Origin: JAPPLB01 sp965204095
GTDB lineage: Bacteria; Acidobacteriota; Terriglobia; Bryobacterales; UBA6623
Assembly: GCA_965204095.1 (NCBI GenBank)
Contig: OZ241991.1
Location: 1,550,001 to 1,614,000, forward strand
DNA length: 64,000 bases
Reading direction: 5' to 3'
Part shown: one piece after another, positions 31,278 to 39,410 of the stretch
Numbering within the stretch: position 1 is the first letter of the stretch
How the letters are laid out: every line of letters starts with the position of its first letter
Position numbers and translations under genes: made by a program
The notes under the pieces: model-generated
The model's database searches: none
What the model saw: the letters and a program-made list of their open reading frames with translations, nothing else
What the model was told of the DNA's origin: nothing

Positions 31278-33788
31278 CTAATCGGCCCTGGGCGCGGTCA
31301 TGAGGGGATACCCAAGGGTGTCGCCGTTGGCTTGGAAACCGTTGTGGTCGACATCCACGTAGATAGGGTTGGTGTAGGCGACCGGGTGCATCTGTCCGTA
31401 AGGGTTGAGACCCCAGCCCTTTTCAAGGTTCGAGTTCTCACCCGTTGCCACCACGATCAGATGCTCGTCTCGCTGGAGCATGACACGGATGATCTCATCG
31501 AACTTCACCGTTCCGTCACTGTACATACCAGGATTCACGTCTTTGCGGAAGTTGTACTGCTCGGGCTGGCGACCGCTGACGAGGACTTGCACGCGGTCGA
31601 TTTCCAACCAATTGGGCGTCTGGACCTGGATTTTAAGGTCGATGAAGCCGGCGCTCACGACCGTAGAACCGATGGGCAGTCCTTCGGCAGTGGTCACTTT
31701 GAGGAAGGGGCCGTTGGTGATCATCATGCGGCCTGCCTTGGAGTTGCGAATAATCTCGGCGTGGTCGATGTCACCGGGCCGATCCGTTGAACTGGGCACA
31801 TACGTCCGCCAGCCCCCCACACCATTGCCGAATACACGATGGGCGTCGCTGACCGCCACGCACCAGACGTGCCGTCCCTGGTTGAGCATTTGCAGCCAGC
31901 CGAAAGTGCGGTTGGCGCCTCGACGGCCCGAGTAGGTGGGGCTGAGATTCAGAATCTCATCGCTCCAAACTTCGGCGCCGTCAATCAGTTCCTCAAATCC
32001 GACGAAGCCGCCGTCGCGGTTCCCGTCCTGGTCGCGGTCGAAGAATACATTGCCGACATTGGGGTGGTTGGCCTGCACCCAGCGGTCCGGACCGCCGCCG
32101 AAAGGCTCCACTCGATTCCTGGCGTTCGCGAGGGTATCGATACGGGAGCCTGCGGCGAGAGACGGCGTGCCCCAGTTGCGAAGCACGATGGCGTTGATGC
32201 GCGGGTCGTAGGTCCACAGCGGTGCCCCACCGTTCTGGGAGAGCGGGTCTGGGACAAACGGGAAGGCGTTGAAGTGTTGTCCGCTGCCGGTCAGCTCGAT
32301 GCCGGGGACCGTCTTGATGCGGCTGCTCAAGCCCAAGCGGTCGATGTACGGCTCCCAGTCGTACAGGCGTTGGTGCTCGGTGGTTGGGGCGAACTCGATG
32401 TGCTCGGCGGCCAGGTTGATGATGCGGTCGTTGGTGTTGCAGTAGTTGTCTCCGCTGGGCGTCGAGTGTGCGTGATAGTCCGTGCTGATCCATCCCTTGG
32501 TGTCGACGGTGCGCCGGAGGGTGGCTTCGACCGCGAGTGTCTGCTCTCTGGCGACTTCGATCCGCTTTTCGAAGAGGTCGTGCTCGGGACCGAGGGTAAC
32601 GCGAAGCATGTATTTGCCCGGCGGGACTTGCTGTGTGACTCGGCCGTCGTGTGTCTGGTATTGGTGGTTGCCGCCGTGGGCGCGGTAGTCGGTCCCGAAG
32701 TTGGGAGTCAATGTGCCGTCAATGCCGATGAACTGGACTTTGCCCGGCGACGGGCGGCCGTCGGCGTCTTTGATCGCGACCTTCACAGTGGAGGCCTTCG
32801 AGACAGCGAAGTCAAGTTGAGCGGCGCCGTTGCGTTTTACCGAAACCTGTTTCTCAAGCGGGTCGCGGCCGATGTCCTCGAACGTGACCTTGTGATTGCC
32901 GGTGGGAAGCCGGAATGAGAAGCGGCCCTCCTCGTCCGGATAGTGAGGGATTCGCGCGCTGGCGATGCCGACTATCAGCGACGCGTGGACCGCCGGCTGA
33001 CCGTCCGAATCCTTTGCGGTTCCCGATACTTCACCCGTCGGGCCTTCGGCGGCGGCGAGCACACCGTACGCGGCAAGGGGTGAATCCGCCACGGCGATGC
33101 GGACCTGGAACGTCTTTTCTTCTCCGGGTTCGAGCGCCAGCTCGTCGATAAGCGTCGTACCCTTGACGGGTCCGACAGCGTATCCCCGTTTGTCAAACGG
33201 GTCAATGCTGTCGCCAACCCGAATGTTGCCGACGGACTGCTCGCCGTCGAGCCCCTTCCAGACAGGCGAGGGAGTGATGGTCTTCGCTTCCTGCGACTCG
33301 TTGCGATACGTCGAGGAGACCAGTAGATATTGCCAATCCTGCTCCAGTCGATACTCGTGCCGGGTGTAGAGACCATCGCCTTTTGCAGCGGTGCGGACGG
33401 CTTCGATGACAGCCGTACCGTTGCCGGACCCGTCATCGGCGATCCTGACAAATGACATATAACCGCCTTCTCCGCCGGGACGGAAAGCGGTGAGCTGGTC
33501 ATTGTCCTCGCCGCGCAAGTCGAGGTCGAAGAGGCACCCCTGAAGGACGAAGGCGTATTCGGTGGTCATGTTGGCGCGACGGAAGGGCTGCGCGCCGGAG
33601 ACGAGTGCATGGATCTTGTTGTTGCGCAGGATGAAGTCGTTCGGCAGGCCGTCGGCTTCCTTGCCCTTGGGCATCTGCTCGGTGTTGTGGCGGGCGATTT
33701 CAAGGGCTTCGACACGGTCACGCTCGGCGGTGAGTCCCCAGACGAAGAGGATGCAGAAGGAAAGAATGACAACGAGTCGAATTTTCAT
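31278..33788 (-). CDS. CehA/McbA-like secreted metallohydrolase (PHP-type)
   Basis: 836 residues; signal peptide about 1-20 (MKIRLVVILSFCILFVWGLTA). The N-terminal two thirds hold beta-sandwich domains: one with PTGEVSGTAKDSDGQPAVHASLIVG is carboxypeptidase-regulatory-like. The C-terminal PHP-like metal-dependent domain starts near residue 440 with STDYHAHSTPSGDN, followed by EFAPTTEHQRLYDWEPYI, VPGIELT, QANHPNVG and AVSDAHRVFG. CehA/McbA members act on various esters, carbamates or phosphoesters; the substrate is unknown. Ribosome binding site GAGGTC is 7 bases upstream. It is a stand-alone gene, likely a periplasmic or outer-surface enzyme. Confidence 0.87.
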   Translation of the reverse strand: MKIRLVVILSFCILFVWGLTAERDRVEALEIARHNTEQMPKGKEADGLPNDFILRNNKIHALVSGAQPFRRANMTTEYAFVLQGCLFDLDLRGEDNDQLTAFRPGGEGGYMSFVRIADDGSGNGTAVIEAVRTAAKGDGLYTRHEYRLEQDWQYLLVSSTYRNESQEAKTITPSPVWKGLDGEQSVGNIRVGDSIDPFDKRGYAVGPVKGTTLIDELALEPGEEKTFQVRIAVADSPLAAYGVLAAAEGPTGEVSGTAKDSDGQPAVHASLIVGIASARIPHYPDEEGRFSFRLPTGNHKVTFEDIGRDPLEKQVSVKRNGAAQLDFAVSKASTVKVAIKDADGRPSPGKVQFIGIDGTLTPNFGTDYRAHGGNHQYQTHDGRVTQQVPPGKYMLRVTLGPEHDLFEKRIEVAREQTLAVEATLRRTVDTKGWISTDYHAHSTPSGDNYCNTNDRIINLAAEHIEFAPTTEHQRLYDWEPYIDRLGLSSRIKTVPGIELTGSGQHFNAFPFVPDPLSQNGGAPLWTYDPRINAIVLRNWGTPSLAAGSRIDTLANARNRVEPFGGGPDRWVQANHPNVGNVFFDRDQDGNRDGGFVGFEELIDGAEVWSDEILNLSPTYSGRRGANRTFGWLQMLNQGRHVWCVAVSDAHRVFGNGVGGWRTYVPSSTDRPGDIDHAEIIRNSKAGRMMITNGPFLKVTTAEGLPIGSTVVSAGFIDLKIQVQTPNWLEIDRVQVLVSGRQPEQYNFRKDVNPGMYSDGTVKFDEIIRVMLQRDEHLIVVATGENSNLEKGWGLNPYGQMHPVAYTNPIYVDVDHNGFQANGDTLGYPLMTAPRAD

Positions 33789-33973
33789 GAGTGACCTCGG
33801 GCAGGGATGTTTTCTATAGTGTAGGAGAGTCCATAGCATTTGTTGAACAGTTCGTTGCAAAGGCGCAAAGCAAAGCAAAACATCCCCTAATCCAAGATCG
33901 AGTGAGGCTCCATCTTTCTCCCAATGGACGGATGGGCGGCGTATGGCTCCCGCCTCTTGTTTTCCGTTGAGCC

Positions 33974-34000
33974 TTGCGAGGATCGCCATCGATCTATAAT
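33974..34000 (+). promoter_or_regulatory. Possible promoter for the SDR gene
   Basis: TTGCGA (33974-33979) and a perfect TATAAT (33995-34000) are separated by 15 bases, a little short. The predicted start of transcription lies about 23 bases before the TTG start codon. The exact -10 match is the main support. Confidence 0.45.
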
Positions 34001-34029
34001 GGTGCGTTTGCCGGCTTTGGGGTGATTCC

Positions 34030-34800
34030 TTGTCAGAAGCTCTTTTTGATCTCACAGGCAAGATCGCGGTTGTCGTAGGCGGCACGACAGGTATCGGACA
34101 CGCGGTCGCGCTCGGCCTCGCTCGGTCGGGGGCTACGGTTGTAGCGAGCAGCCGGCGAGAGGACATGGTCCATGCCGTCGCAGAGGAACTGCAATCACTG
34201 GGATCGAAAACACTGGCGATCACGTCAGACGTTCAAAACCGGGCCTCACTTGAAAACCTGCGTGACCGCGTGGTCGCCGAGTTCGGCCGAGTGGATGTGG
34301 CCTTGGTCACGGCGGGAGTGCTCAAGAAAGAACCGTCCGTTGAGGTGCCGGAAGAAGAATGGACCCGCATCATCGACATCAACCTCAACGGGAGCTTCCG
34401 CGCCAACCAGATTTTCGGACGCCAGATGATCAAGCAGGGCTCGGGGGTCATCATCAATACGGCCTCGATGACCAGTTTCGTGAGTTTCGCTCAGGTTTGC
34501 GCCTATAACTGCAGCAAGGCAGGTGTCAAGATGCTCACCGAGACGCTTGCCACGGAGTGGGCGCCACACGGCGTGCGTGTGAACGCGGTGGCTCCCGGCG
34601 TGTTCCGAACGCCGATGAATACCAAGGTGCTTGATATTCCGGAGCGCATGGAAGCGATCATCCGCCGTACGCCCATGGGCCGGATCGGAACCCTCGATGA
34701 GATGGTCGGCGCCGTGGTATTCCTGGCATCGGACGCAGCGAAATTTGTCACTGGTGTGACGATCCCCGTAGACGGCGGTTTTCTGGCGAAAGGAATCTGA
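34030..34800 (+). CDS. SDR family oxidoreductase
   Basis: 256 residues; NAD(P)-dependent short-chain dehydrogenase. Cofactor motif GGTTGIGHAVA (TGxxxGIG), NxAG-like VTAGVL, catalytic Ser/Tyr/Lys region NTASMTSFVS..YNCSK, and the C-terminal PVDGGFLAKGI. It is close to FabG/gluconate 5-dehydrogenase type enzymes, with substrate unknown. The start is TTG at 34030 (MSEALFDLTGK), preceded by a GGGGTGA ribosome binding site. A second, later start is unlikely because the N-terminal strand begins at KIAVVVGG. Confidence 0.9.
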   Translation: MSEALFDLTGKIAVVVGGTTGIGHAVALGLARSGATVVASSRREDMVHAVAEELQSLGSKTLAITSDVQNRASLENLRDRVVAEFGRVDVALVTAGVLKKEPSVEVPEEEWTRIIDINLNGSFRANQIFGRQMIKQGSGVIINTASMTSFVSFAQVCAYNCSKAGVKMLTETLATEWAPHGVRVNAVAPGVFRTPMNTKVLDIPERMEAIIRRTPMGRIGTLDEMVGAVVFLASDAAKFVTGVTIPVDGGFLAKGI

Positions 34801-34991
34801 CCTGGTCGTTGTTTGCCCCGGCCTTCAGGGCGTAGGTCGGAGCAGACGCCCGGCGGTCGAGGCAATGTCGAACCCCTTATGCAGGATGCTCGTAGCCACA
34901 GCTTTCCGGTGGACATGTTCGCAGGACAAACTGGCGCGATATGAACGGAGTGCCCATCGCAAAAAGCGGTGTCGCGTACGGTTCTCAGGGC

Positions 34992-35162
34992 AAGCCTGCA
35001 TTTCTCACCACGCGGCGAGGCGAAGTGCGTGAGAGGGCCGTCAGGACGAGGCGCGCGCCGCTTGGAGCGCACACGGCCTTTAAGGTTTTCACAAGTCACC
35101 GAAACACGAATCACGGCCTTTTTCGCGTGCTTCGGCCGTCGGGTTGTGAGTAATGTAGGTTA
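34992..35162 (+). mobile_element. R183 element with heptamer core (171 bp)
   Basis: Left end AA-GCCTGCATTTC, right end ATGTAGGT-TA. The centre is replaced by GGCCTTTAAGGTTTTCAC and a short heptamer run (ACGAAAC variants) before the right arm. Both boundary regions are more diverged than in other copies. It lies in the 498-base gap 34801-35298, whose remaining sequence shows nothing further. Confidence 0.75.
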
Positions 35163-35298
35163 GAGGGCATCCCATCTCCAGGCTTGTCCATGGTAGGATT
35201 ATACGGGTATGTGTGGGGAGTCCTGACCTACCCAAGTCAGCCGTTTTCGTAACGGTTCCCTCCTCCGGTCGCCACAACCCCGAGTCGAGGAAATAGTG

Positions 35299-36057
35299 AT
35301 GCTATCGATCGCACTATGGTGCATCTTTGCGGCTTTCGTCATCGCACAGATCTCCAGCTTTTGCACAACGATCTACCTTCATCGAACGGTAACCCATGAA
35401 GGACTCAAGCTCCATCCGTTCGTTGCTTTTCTGATGCATCTTGAGCTGGTGCTGGCGACCGGGATCAAGCCGCGCGAGTGGGCCGCAGTGCATCGCAAAC
35501 ACCACCGTTTTTCCGACGAGGAAGGTGACCCCCATAGTCCCTACATCGAGGGGTTGTGGAAAGTGCTTTTTCTCAATGTCGTGATGTACAAACGAGAAAT
35601 CAAGAACCAGCAAACGATCGAGACCTTCACACCTCATTGGAAGCACGATCTGATCGACCGGATTCCCCTCATCGGCGACTTGGGGCCGGCGATCGGAATG
35701 ATGATTTTGGCCCTCTCATTCCCCTATTTCTTTGGTCTGAGCTGGTGGGCCGGCGGGTTACTCGGGATTGCGACCTGGTTCCTCAACGCCGGTATATATA
35801 TCTTCCTGAACGCCATGATCAACAGCGTTTGCCACAAGGTCGGCTACCGGAACTTCAAGCATCAAAAGGCGACGAACCTGCAATGGGTAGCGCTGCTCAC
35901 AGCGGGCGAAGGGCTGCACAACAATCACCATGAGTTCCCGCGCTCGGCGACCATGAAGGCGACCCGGGGCGAGATCGATCCGGCTTGGCCGGTGATCCGG
36001 TTGCTGGAGAAGCTCGGACTAGCCGAATACTCCCAAAAGACCTTGGCCCACCTGTAA
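35299..36057 (+). CDS. Acyl-CoA/acyl-lipid desaturase (delta-9 type)
   Basis: 252 residues; membrane fatty acid desaturase. It has the three histidine boxes: HRTVTH (box 1), HRKHH (box 2) and HNNHH (box 3). Transmembrane stretches lie at the N-terminus (about 2-20 and 40-55) and in the middle (about 125-165). It introduces a cis double bond into acyl chains for membrane fluidity. The ATG at 35299 has GAGG at a suitable distance. No neighbouring ferredoxin or thioredoxin reductase is seen. It is followed after 112 bases by the SGNH-TPR gene. Confidence 0.92.
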   Translation: MLSIALWCIFAAFVIAQISSFCTTIYLHRTVTHEGLKLHPFVAFLMHLELVLATGIKPREWAAVHRKHHRFSDEEGDPHSPYIEGLWKVLFLNVVMYKREIKNQQTIETFTPHWKHDLIDRIPLIGDLGPAIGMMILALSFPYFFGLSWWAGGLLGIATWFLNAGIYIFLNAMINSVCHKVGYRNFKHQKATNLQWVALLTAGEGLHNNHHEFPRSATMKATRGEIDPAWPVIRLLEKLGLAEYSQKTLAHL

Positions 36058-36154
36058 GCTCTGCCGCTCCGTGCCGCTCCAATCCGCTCGATAAGGCATC
36101 CCCAGAACCGGTTGCAGGGGATAGGGTGCGATTCGGCGCGCCGAAGCTGACCGC

Positions 36155-36160
36155 TACAAT
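36155..36160 (+). promoter_or_regulatory. TACAAT box near the SGNH-TPR start
   Basis: TTCGGC (36132-36137), 17 bases, then TACAAT (36155-36160). Transcription would start about 3 bases before the ATG at 36170, so the mRNA could be almost leaderless. The -35 is weak. Confidence 0.3.
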
Positions 36161-36169
36161 CAACGCTCT

Positions 36170-38503
36170 ATGGCCAAGCGCCGGGGAAAAAGAGCCCGTC
36201 CGGAGCCGCCTCGGATATCACCTCGCAAGAAATATCTCTTTGCCGCTGTCGCGGTGGTTGGGTTCTTCGCTCTCCTGGAGTTGGGATTGGCGCTGGGCGG
36301 CGTGGAACCGCTGGCTGAGCAAAGCGACCCCTACGTGGGCTTCGCATCAAGCATCCCTCTGTTCGTTGAGAACGAATCGGGCCTGAGCGGAGAACTCGTT
36401 ACCGCTCCGAACAAGGTGCGCTGGTTCAATCGCCAGCGTTTCATGAAAAGAAAGCCCACGAACACATACCGCATCTTCACGCTGGGCGGTTCGACTACCT
36501 ACGGCCGCCCCTACAACGATGAGGTTTCATTCAGCGGTTGGCTGCGCGAGATGCTCGCGGTGGCGGACATCTCGCGACATTGGGAAGTGATCAACGCGGG
36601 TGGGATCAGCTATGCCAGCTACCGTGCCGCGGTGGTCATGGAGGAGTTGATCGACTATGATCCGGACCTGTTCATCATCTACATGGGGCACAACGAATTT
36701 CTGGAACGGCGAACGTATCCGGAGAGGACCGAGTCGCCTCGGGCACTGACAGAGGCGGCGGGCTTGCTGAGCAGGACACGGATCTTCGCTGCTGGGCATC
36801 AACTGATACAGTGCATCCAAGGCAAACCGGCAGTTGTCGAGGAGAAGAGGGGGGTTCTGGAATCGGAAGTGGATACCATCCTGGCAAGCAGCATCGGTCC
36901 CGGCGCGTATCAGCGAGACGACGAAGGCCGGCGCCAAACACTTGCGCATTTCCGATTCACTCTGAGGCGGATGATCGATCTCGCTCGTTCGGGCGACGCT
37001 GATGTTCTGCTGGTGACACCTGCTTCGAATCTGAAAGACAGCACTCCGTTCAAGAGCGAGCCACGGCCCGGTCTCTCCTTGAAAGATCAGCGCCGCGCCG
37101 CCGGAATTTTCAAAAAAGCTCTGCAGACAGCAGCCAGCAATCGCTGGGAGGATGCTGTAGATGCCTTCGATCAGGTAATCGCCGTCGACGACCGCAATGC
37201 CGGAGTCCATTATCACCGTGGACGGGCGCTCTACGCATTGGGACGGTATTCCGAGGCCAAACATGCATTCCAGAGGGCCCTGGAAGAAGATGTTTGCCCG
37301 CTGCGGGCGCTTCCGGAGATACGGAGGATCATCACAGAGACCGCAGCGGAAAACGACGTTCGAGTTGTCGACTACCAGGAGTTGACCGAACTGCAAGCAG
37401 AGCATGGCATCCCGGGTTCGGAGGAATTCCTTGACCACGTGCACCCGACGATCAGCGGTCATCGCCTGCTGGCAGTCGAGTTGCTCAAGGCGCTCAACGA
37501 GATGGGCATCGCTTCGCTAGCCGCAACCTGGAACGATGAGGCGCTGACGCGGATTACCAAGCAGATGGAAGGCCGTCTGGATGAGAAGGCTCACGGAGCC
37601 GCTTTACGAAATCTCGCTCGACTCTCTTCTTGGCTGGGGAGGCTGGACGAAGCGTCCCGCACACTTGCCAAGGCGATGGAGTTGCTGGGCAATGACGTGG
37701 AAATCATGGATTTGATGGGCCAGAACGCCGCTGCGCGCAACGACCCCGAACAAGCAATCCGCCTGTATCGCCGTGCAGTGGAGATCAACCCGGATTACCC
37801 GGATATACGGCTGCATCTGGGTATGGAGCTTCTGAACCAAGGCGATCCGGAGGAAGCTCTGGCGCACCTGCGGCGCGCTCTCGAGCTGGAGCCGAGCTCC
37901 GCCGAGGCCCACACGCAACTCGGAATCGCACTGGCGGCGACCGGACAACGTGACCAGGCAGTCAGCCATTATCGCCGTGCTCTCGAGCTACGGCCGCGTT
38001 ACGCCGTCGCGCATAACAACCTGGGGGCTGAACTGGGAGCTCGCAACAACATCGAGCAAGCCATCCGCCATCTCGAGGAAGCGATCGAGATCAGTCCCGG
38101 CTACGTGGATGCGCGGGTGAATCTGGGCTACATGCACGCCGCACAAGGAGACTATCGTGATGCGGTGACCCAATACACACGAGCGCTCGACCTCAAACCC
38201 GATTCATTCGAAGCACACTTCAATCTCGGCAGCGCGCTGCACCAGATGGGCGACAGCAGCCGGGCCGTCGATTCGTTCGTGCAAGCCTTGCAGATCGACC
38301 CTCTCTCCGCGCAGGGGCACTTCAACCTCGGCGTTGCGTTGATTGCTTCGAACCGCAAAGGAGAAGGCATGGAGCATATCCGAAAAGCAGCCCTTCTGGA
38401 TTCCCGCTTCCTCCAGTCACACGCGCAGTTCGAAAAAATGATCGAGGAAGCGGGAAAGGCCGCTGCAGAGAACTCCATGGAGGTCGAGGTCGGCGGCCCC
38501 TGA
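36170..38503 (+). CDS. SGNH hydrolase-like protein with TPR repeats
   Basis: 777 residues. A membrane anchor (about 23-44) is followed by an SGNH/GDSL hydrolase-like domain: LGGST (Ser108) block I, NAGG (142-145) block II, MGHNEF (172-177) block III and DHVHPTISGH (422-431) block V. Two TPR repeats (about 310-375) sit inside this domain, between blocks III and V. At least seven further TPRs follow from about 520 to 750. SGNH enzymes remove or add acyl/acetyl groups, often on cell-surface polysaccharides; substrate unknown. The nested TPR pair is unusual. The gene is probably near-leaderless. Confidence 0.87.
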   Translation: MAKRRGKRARPEPPRISPRKKYLFAAVAVVGFFALLELGLALGGVEPLAEQSDPYVGFASSIPLFVENESGLSGELVTAPNKVRWFNRQRFMKRKPTNTYRIFTLGGSTTYGRPYNDEVSFSGWLREMLAVADISRHWEVINAGGISYASYRAAVVMEELIDYDPDLFIIYMGHNEFLERRTYPERTESPRALTEAAGLLSRTRIFAAGHQLIQCIQGKPAVVEEKRGVLESEVDTILASSIGPGAYQRDDEGRRQTLAHFRFTLRRMIDLARSGDADVLLVTPASNLKDSTPFKSEPRPGLSLKDQRRAAGIFKKALQTAASNRWEDAVDAFDQVIAVDDRNAGVHYHRGRALYALGRYSEAKHAFQRALEEDVCPLRALPEIRRIITETAAENDVRVVDYQELTELQAEHGIPGSEEFLDHVHPTISGHRLLAVELLKALNEMGIASLAATWNDEALTRITKQMEGRLDEKAHGAALRNLARLSSWLGRLDEASRTLAKAMELLGNDVEIMDLMGQNAAARNDPEQAIRLYRRAVEINPDYPDIRLHLGMELLNQGDPEEALAHLRRALELEPSSAEAHTQLGIALAATGQRDQAVSHYRRALELRPRYAVAHNNLGAELGARNNIEQAIRHLEEAIEISPGYVDARVNLGYMHAAQGDYRDAVTQYTRALDLKPDSFEAHFNLGSALHQMGDSSRAVDSFVQALQIDPLSAQGHFNLGVALIASNRKGEGMEHIRKAALLDSRFLQSHAQFEKMIEEAGKAAAENSMEVEVGGP

Positions 38504-38667
38504 TCAGTCTGCGATCTGTTTCTCACCAAGAGCCCCTTTCGGCCAGCCCGTCACGGCTCCTTCCGGGGCCTTCGCATTGCACGCTCCCAACCCGCGCACA
38601 AATCTCACGGGACGGTGATGAACAAAACAAGAGTGGAATTCTCTTTTTCCAACTGCCGATGTGCGCC

Positions 38668-39021
38668 CTAGCTGGCTTCGGGAGCCGTTTCTGCAGGTGG
38701 CTCGGGCTGAACCTCTTGATCAAGCCACTCCAGATAATTCTGTGAGCCACCGATAATGGGCAGCACGATCATCTCCGGCAGGTCATAGCTGTGGAGCGTC
38801 TCGAGTGCATTGCGCACTTCGTCTATCAGACTGCCGGCAGTCTTGATCATCAGAAGCAACTCGGCGTCGTTTTCGACCTTACCTTGCCAGCGGTAGTAGG
38901 AGAGCAGACCGGGAACCACGTTCACACAGGCGGCCAAGCGGTTGTTGATGAGGTTGCGCGCGATCGATTCGGCTTCGGTGATATTTCCGCATGTGGTGTA
39001 GACGACGACTTTGTCGGTCAC
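38668..39021 (-). CDS. cutA: Divalent cation tolerance protein CutA
   Basis: 117 residues; CutA family, trimeric cytosolic protein linked to copper/divalent cation tolerance. It has VYTTCGNITEAESIARNLINNRLAACVNVVPGLLSYYRWQGKVENDAELLLMIKT and LHSYDLPEMIVLPI. The GTG at 39021 is chosen because AAGGAG lies at the right distance upstream; an upstream GTG at 39039 would add six residues and has no ribosome binding site. The C-terminal Pro/Glu-rich tail (QPEPPAETAPEAS) is not conserved. Confidence 0.93.
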   Translation of the reverse strand: MTDKVVVYTTCGNITEAESIARNLINNRLAACVNVVPGLLSYYRWQGKVENDAELLLMIKTAGSLIDEVRNALETLHSYDLPEMIVLPIIGGSQNYLEWLDQEVQPEPPAETAPEAS

Positions 39022-39093
39022 GATCGACTCCTTCAGCACAAGACGTAGACTCCGATCTTACTGAAACAGAGCAGCTTCGGGTGCTATCTTGGC

Positions 39094-39099
39094 TATAAT
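39094..39099 (+). promoter_or_regulatory. TATAAT box for the DivIC/FtsB-like gene
   Basis: Perfect TATAAT 20 bases before the TTG start codon, with no clear -35 element at 16 to 18 bases. The predicted leader would be about 14 bases and carry a GGGGAAG ribosome binding site directly before the start. Confidence 0.45.
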
Positions 39100-39119
39100 T
39101 CAGAGAGGTGTAGGGGAAG

Positions 39120-39410
39120 TTGCAACCAGGAAGAATACTCCGCTGGATGTTCTATGGCCTGCTGCTGCTGGGGGCCACGGGATTCTTTTGGCTGACCGGC
39201 CATGACGCGTTGGGCGAGTTGACCGACTCGTGGGAGAAAGAAAAACAGATGGAGCAGGCGATCCGACGGCTCGAACTGGAGAACCAACAGCTCGAAGCAA
39301 CCATCAAGGAGTTGGCGCCCGACGGCCAAGCTGTCGAGAGGATCGCTCGCGAGGATCTGGGCTGGGCCAAGCCCGGTGAGATCGTCGTCAAGATTCCCGA
39401 AAAAGAGTGA
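39120..39410 (+). CDS. DivIC/FtsB-like cell-division protein
   Basis: 96 residues with the septum-formation initiator layout: short cytoplasmic start, one transmembrane helix (about 9-27), then a coiled coil (about 35-68, EKEKQMEQAIRRLELENQQLEATIKEL) and a conserved tail with AREDLGWAKPGEIVVKIPE. It links the divisome in the periplasm. The start is probably TTG at 39120 with a very short leader; an ATG nine codons later is possible. It is convergent with thiG, whose stop codon is directly adjacent. Confidence 0.85.
   Translation: MQPGRILRWMFYGLLLLGATGFFWLTGHDALGELTDSWEKEKQMEQAIRRLELENQQLEATIKELAPDGQAVERIAREDLGWAKPGEIVVKIPEKE

Noticed and set aside
33836..33880. A further R183 fragment (TTGAACAG..CGTTGCAAAGGCGCAAAGC)
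   Set aside because: The match is only about 15 bases long and is also partly seen near 31.13 kb around the CehA-like gene; it is too weak to tell from chance.
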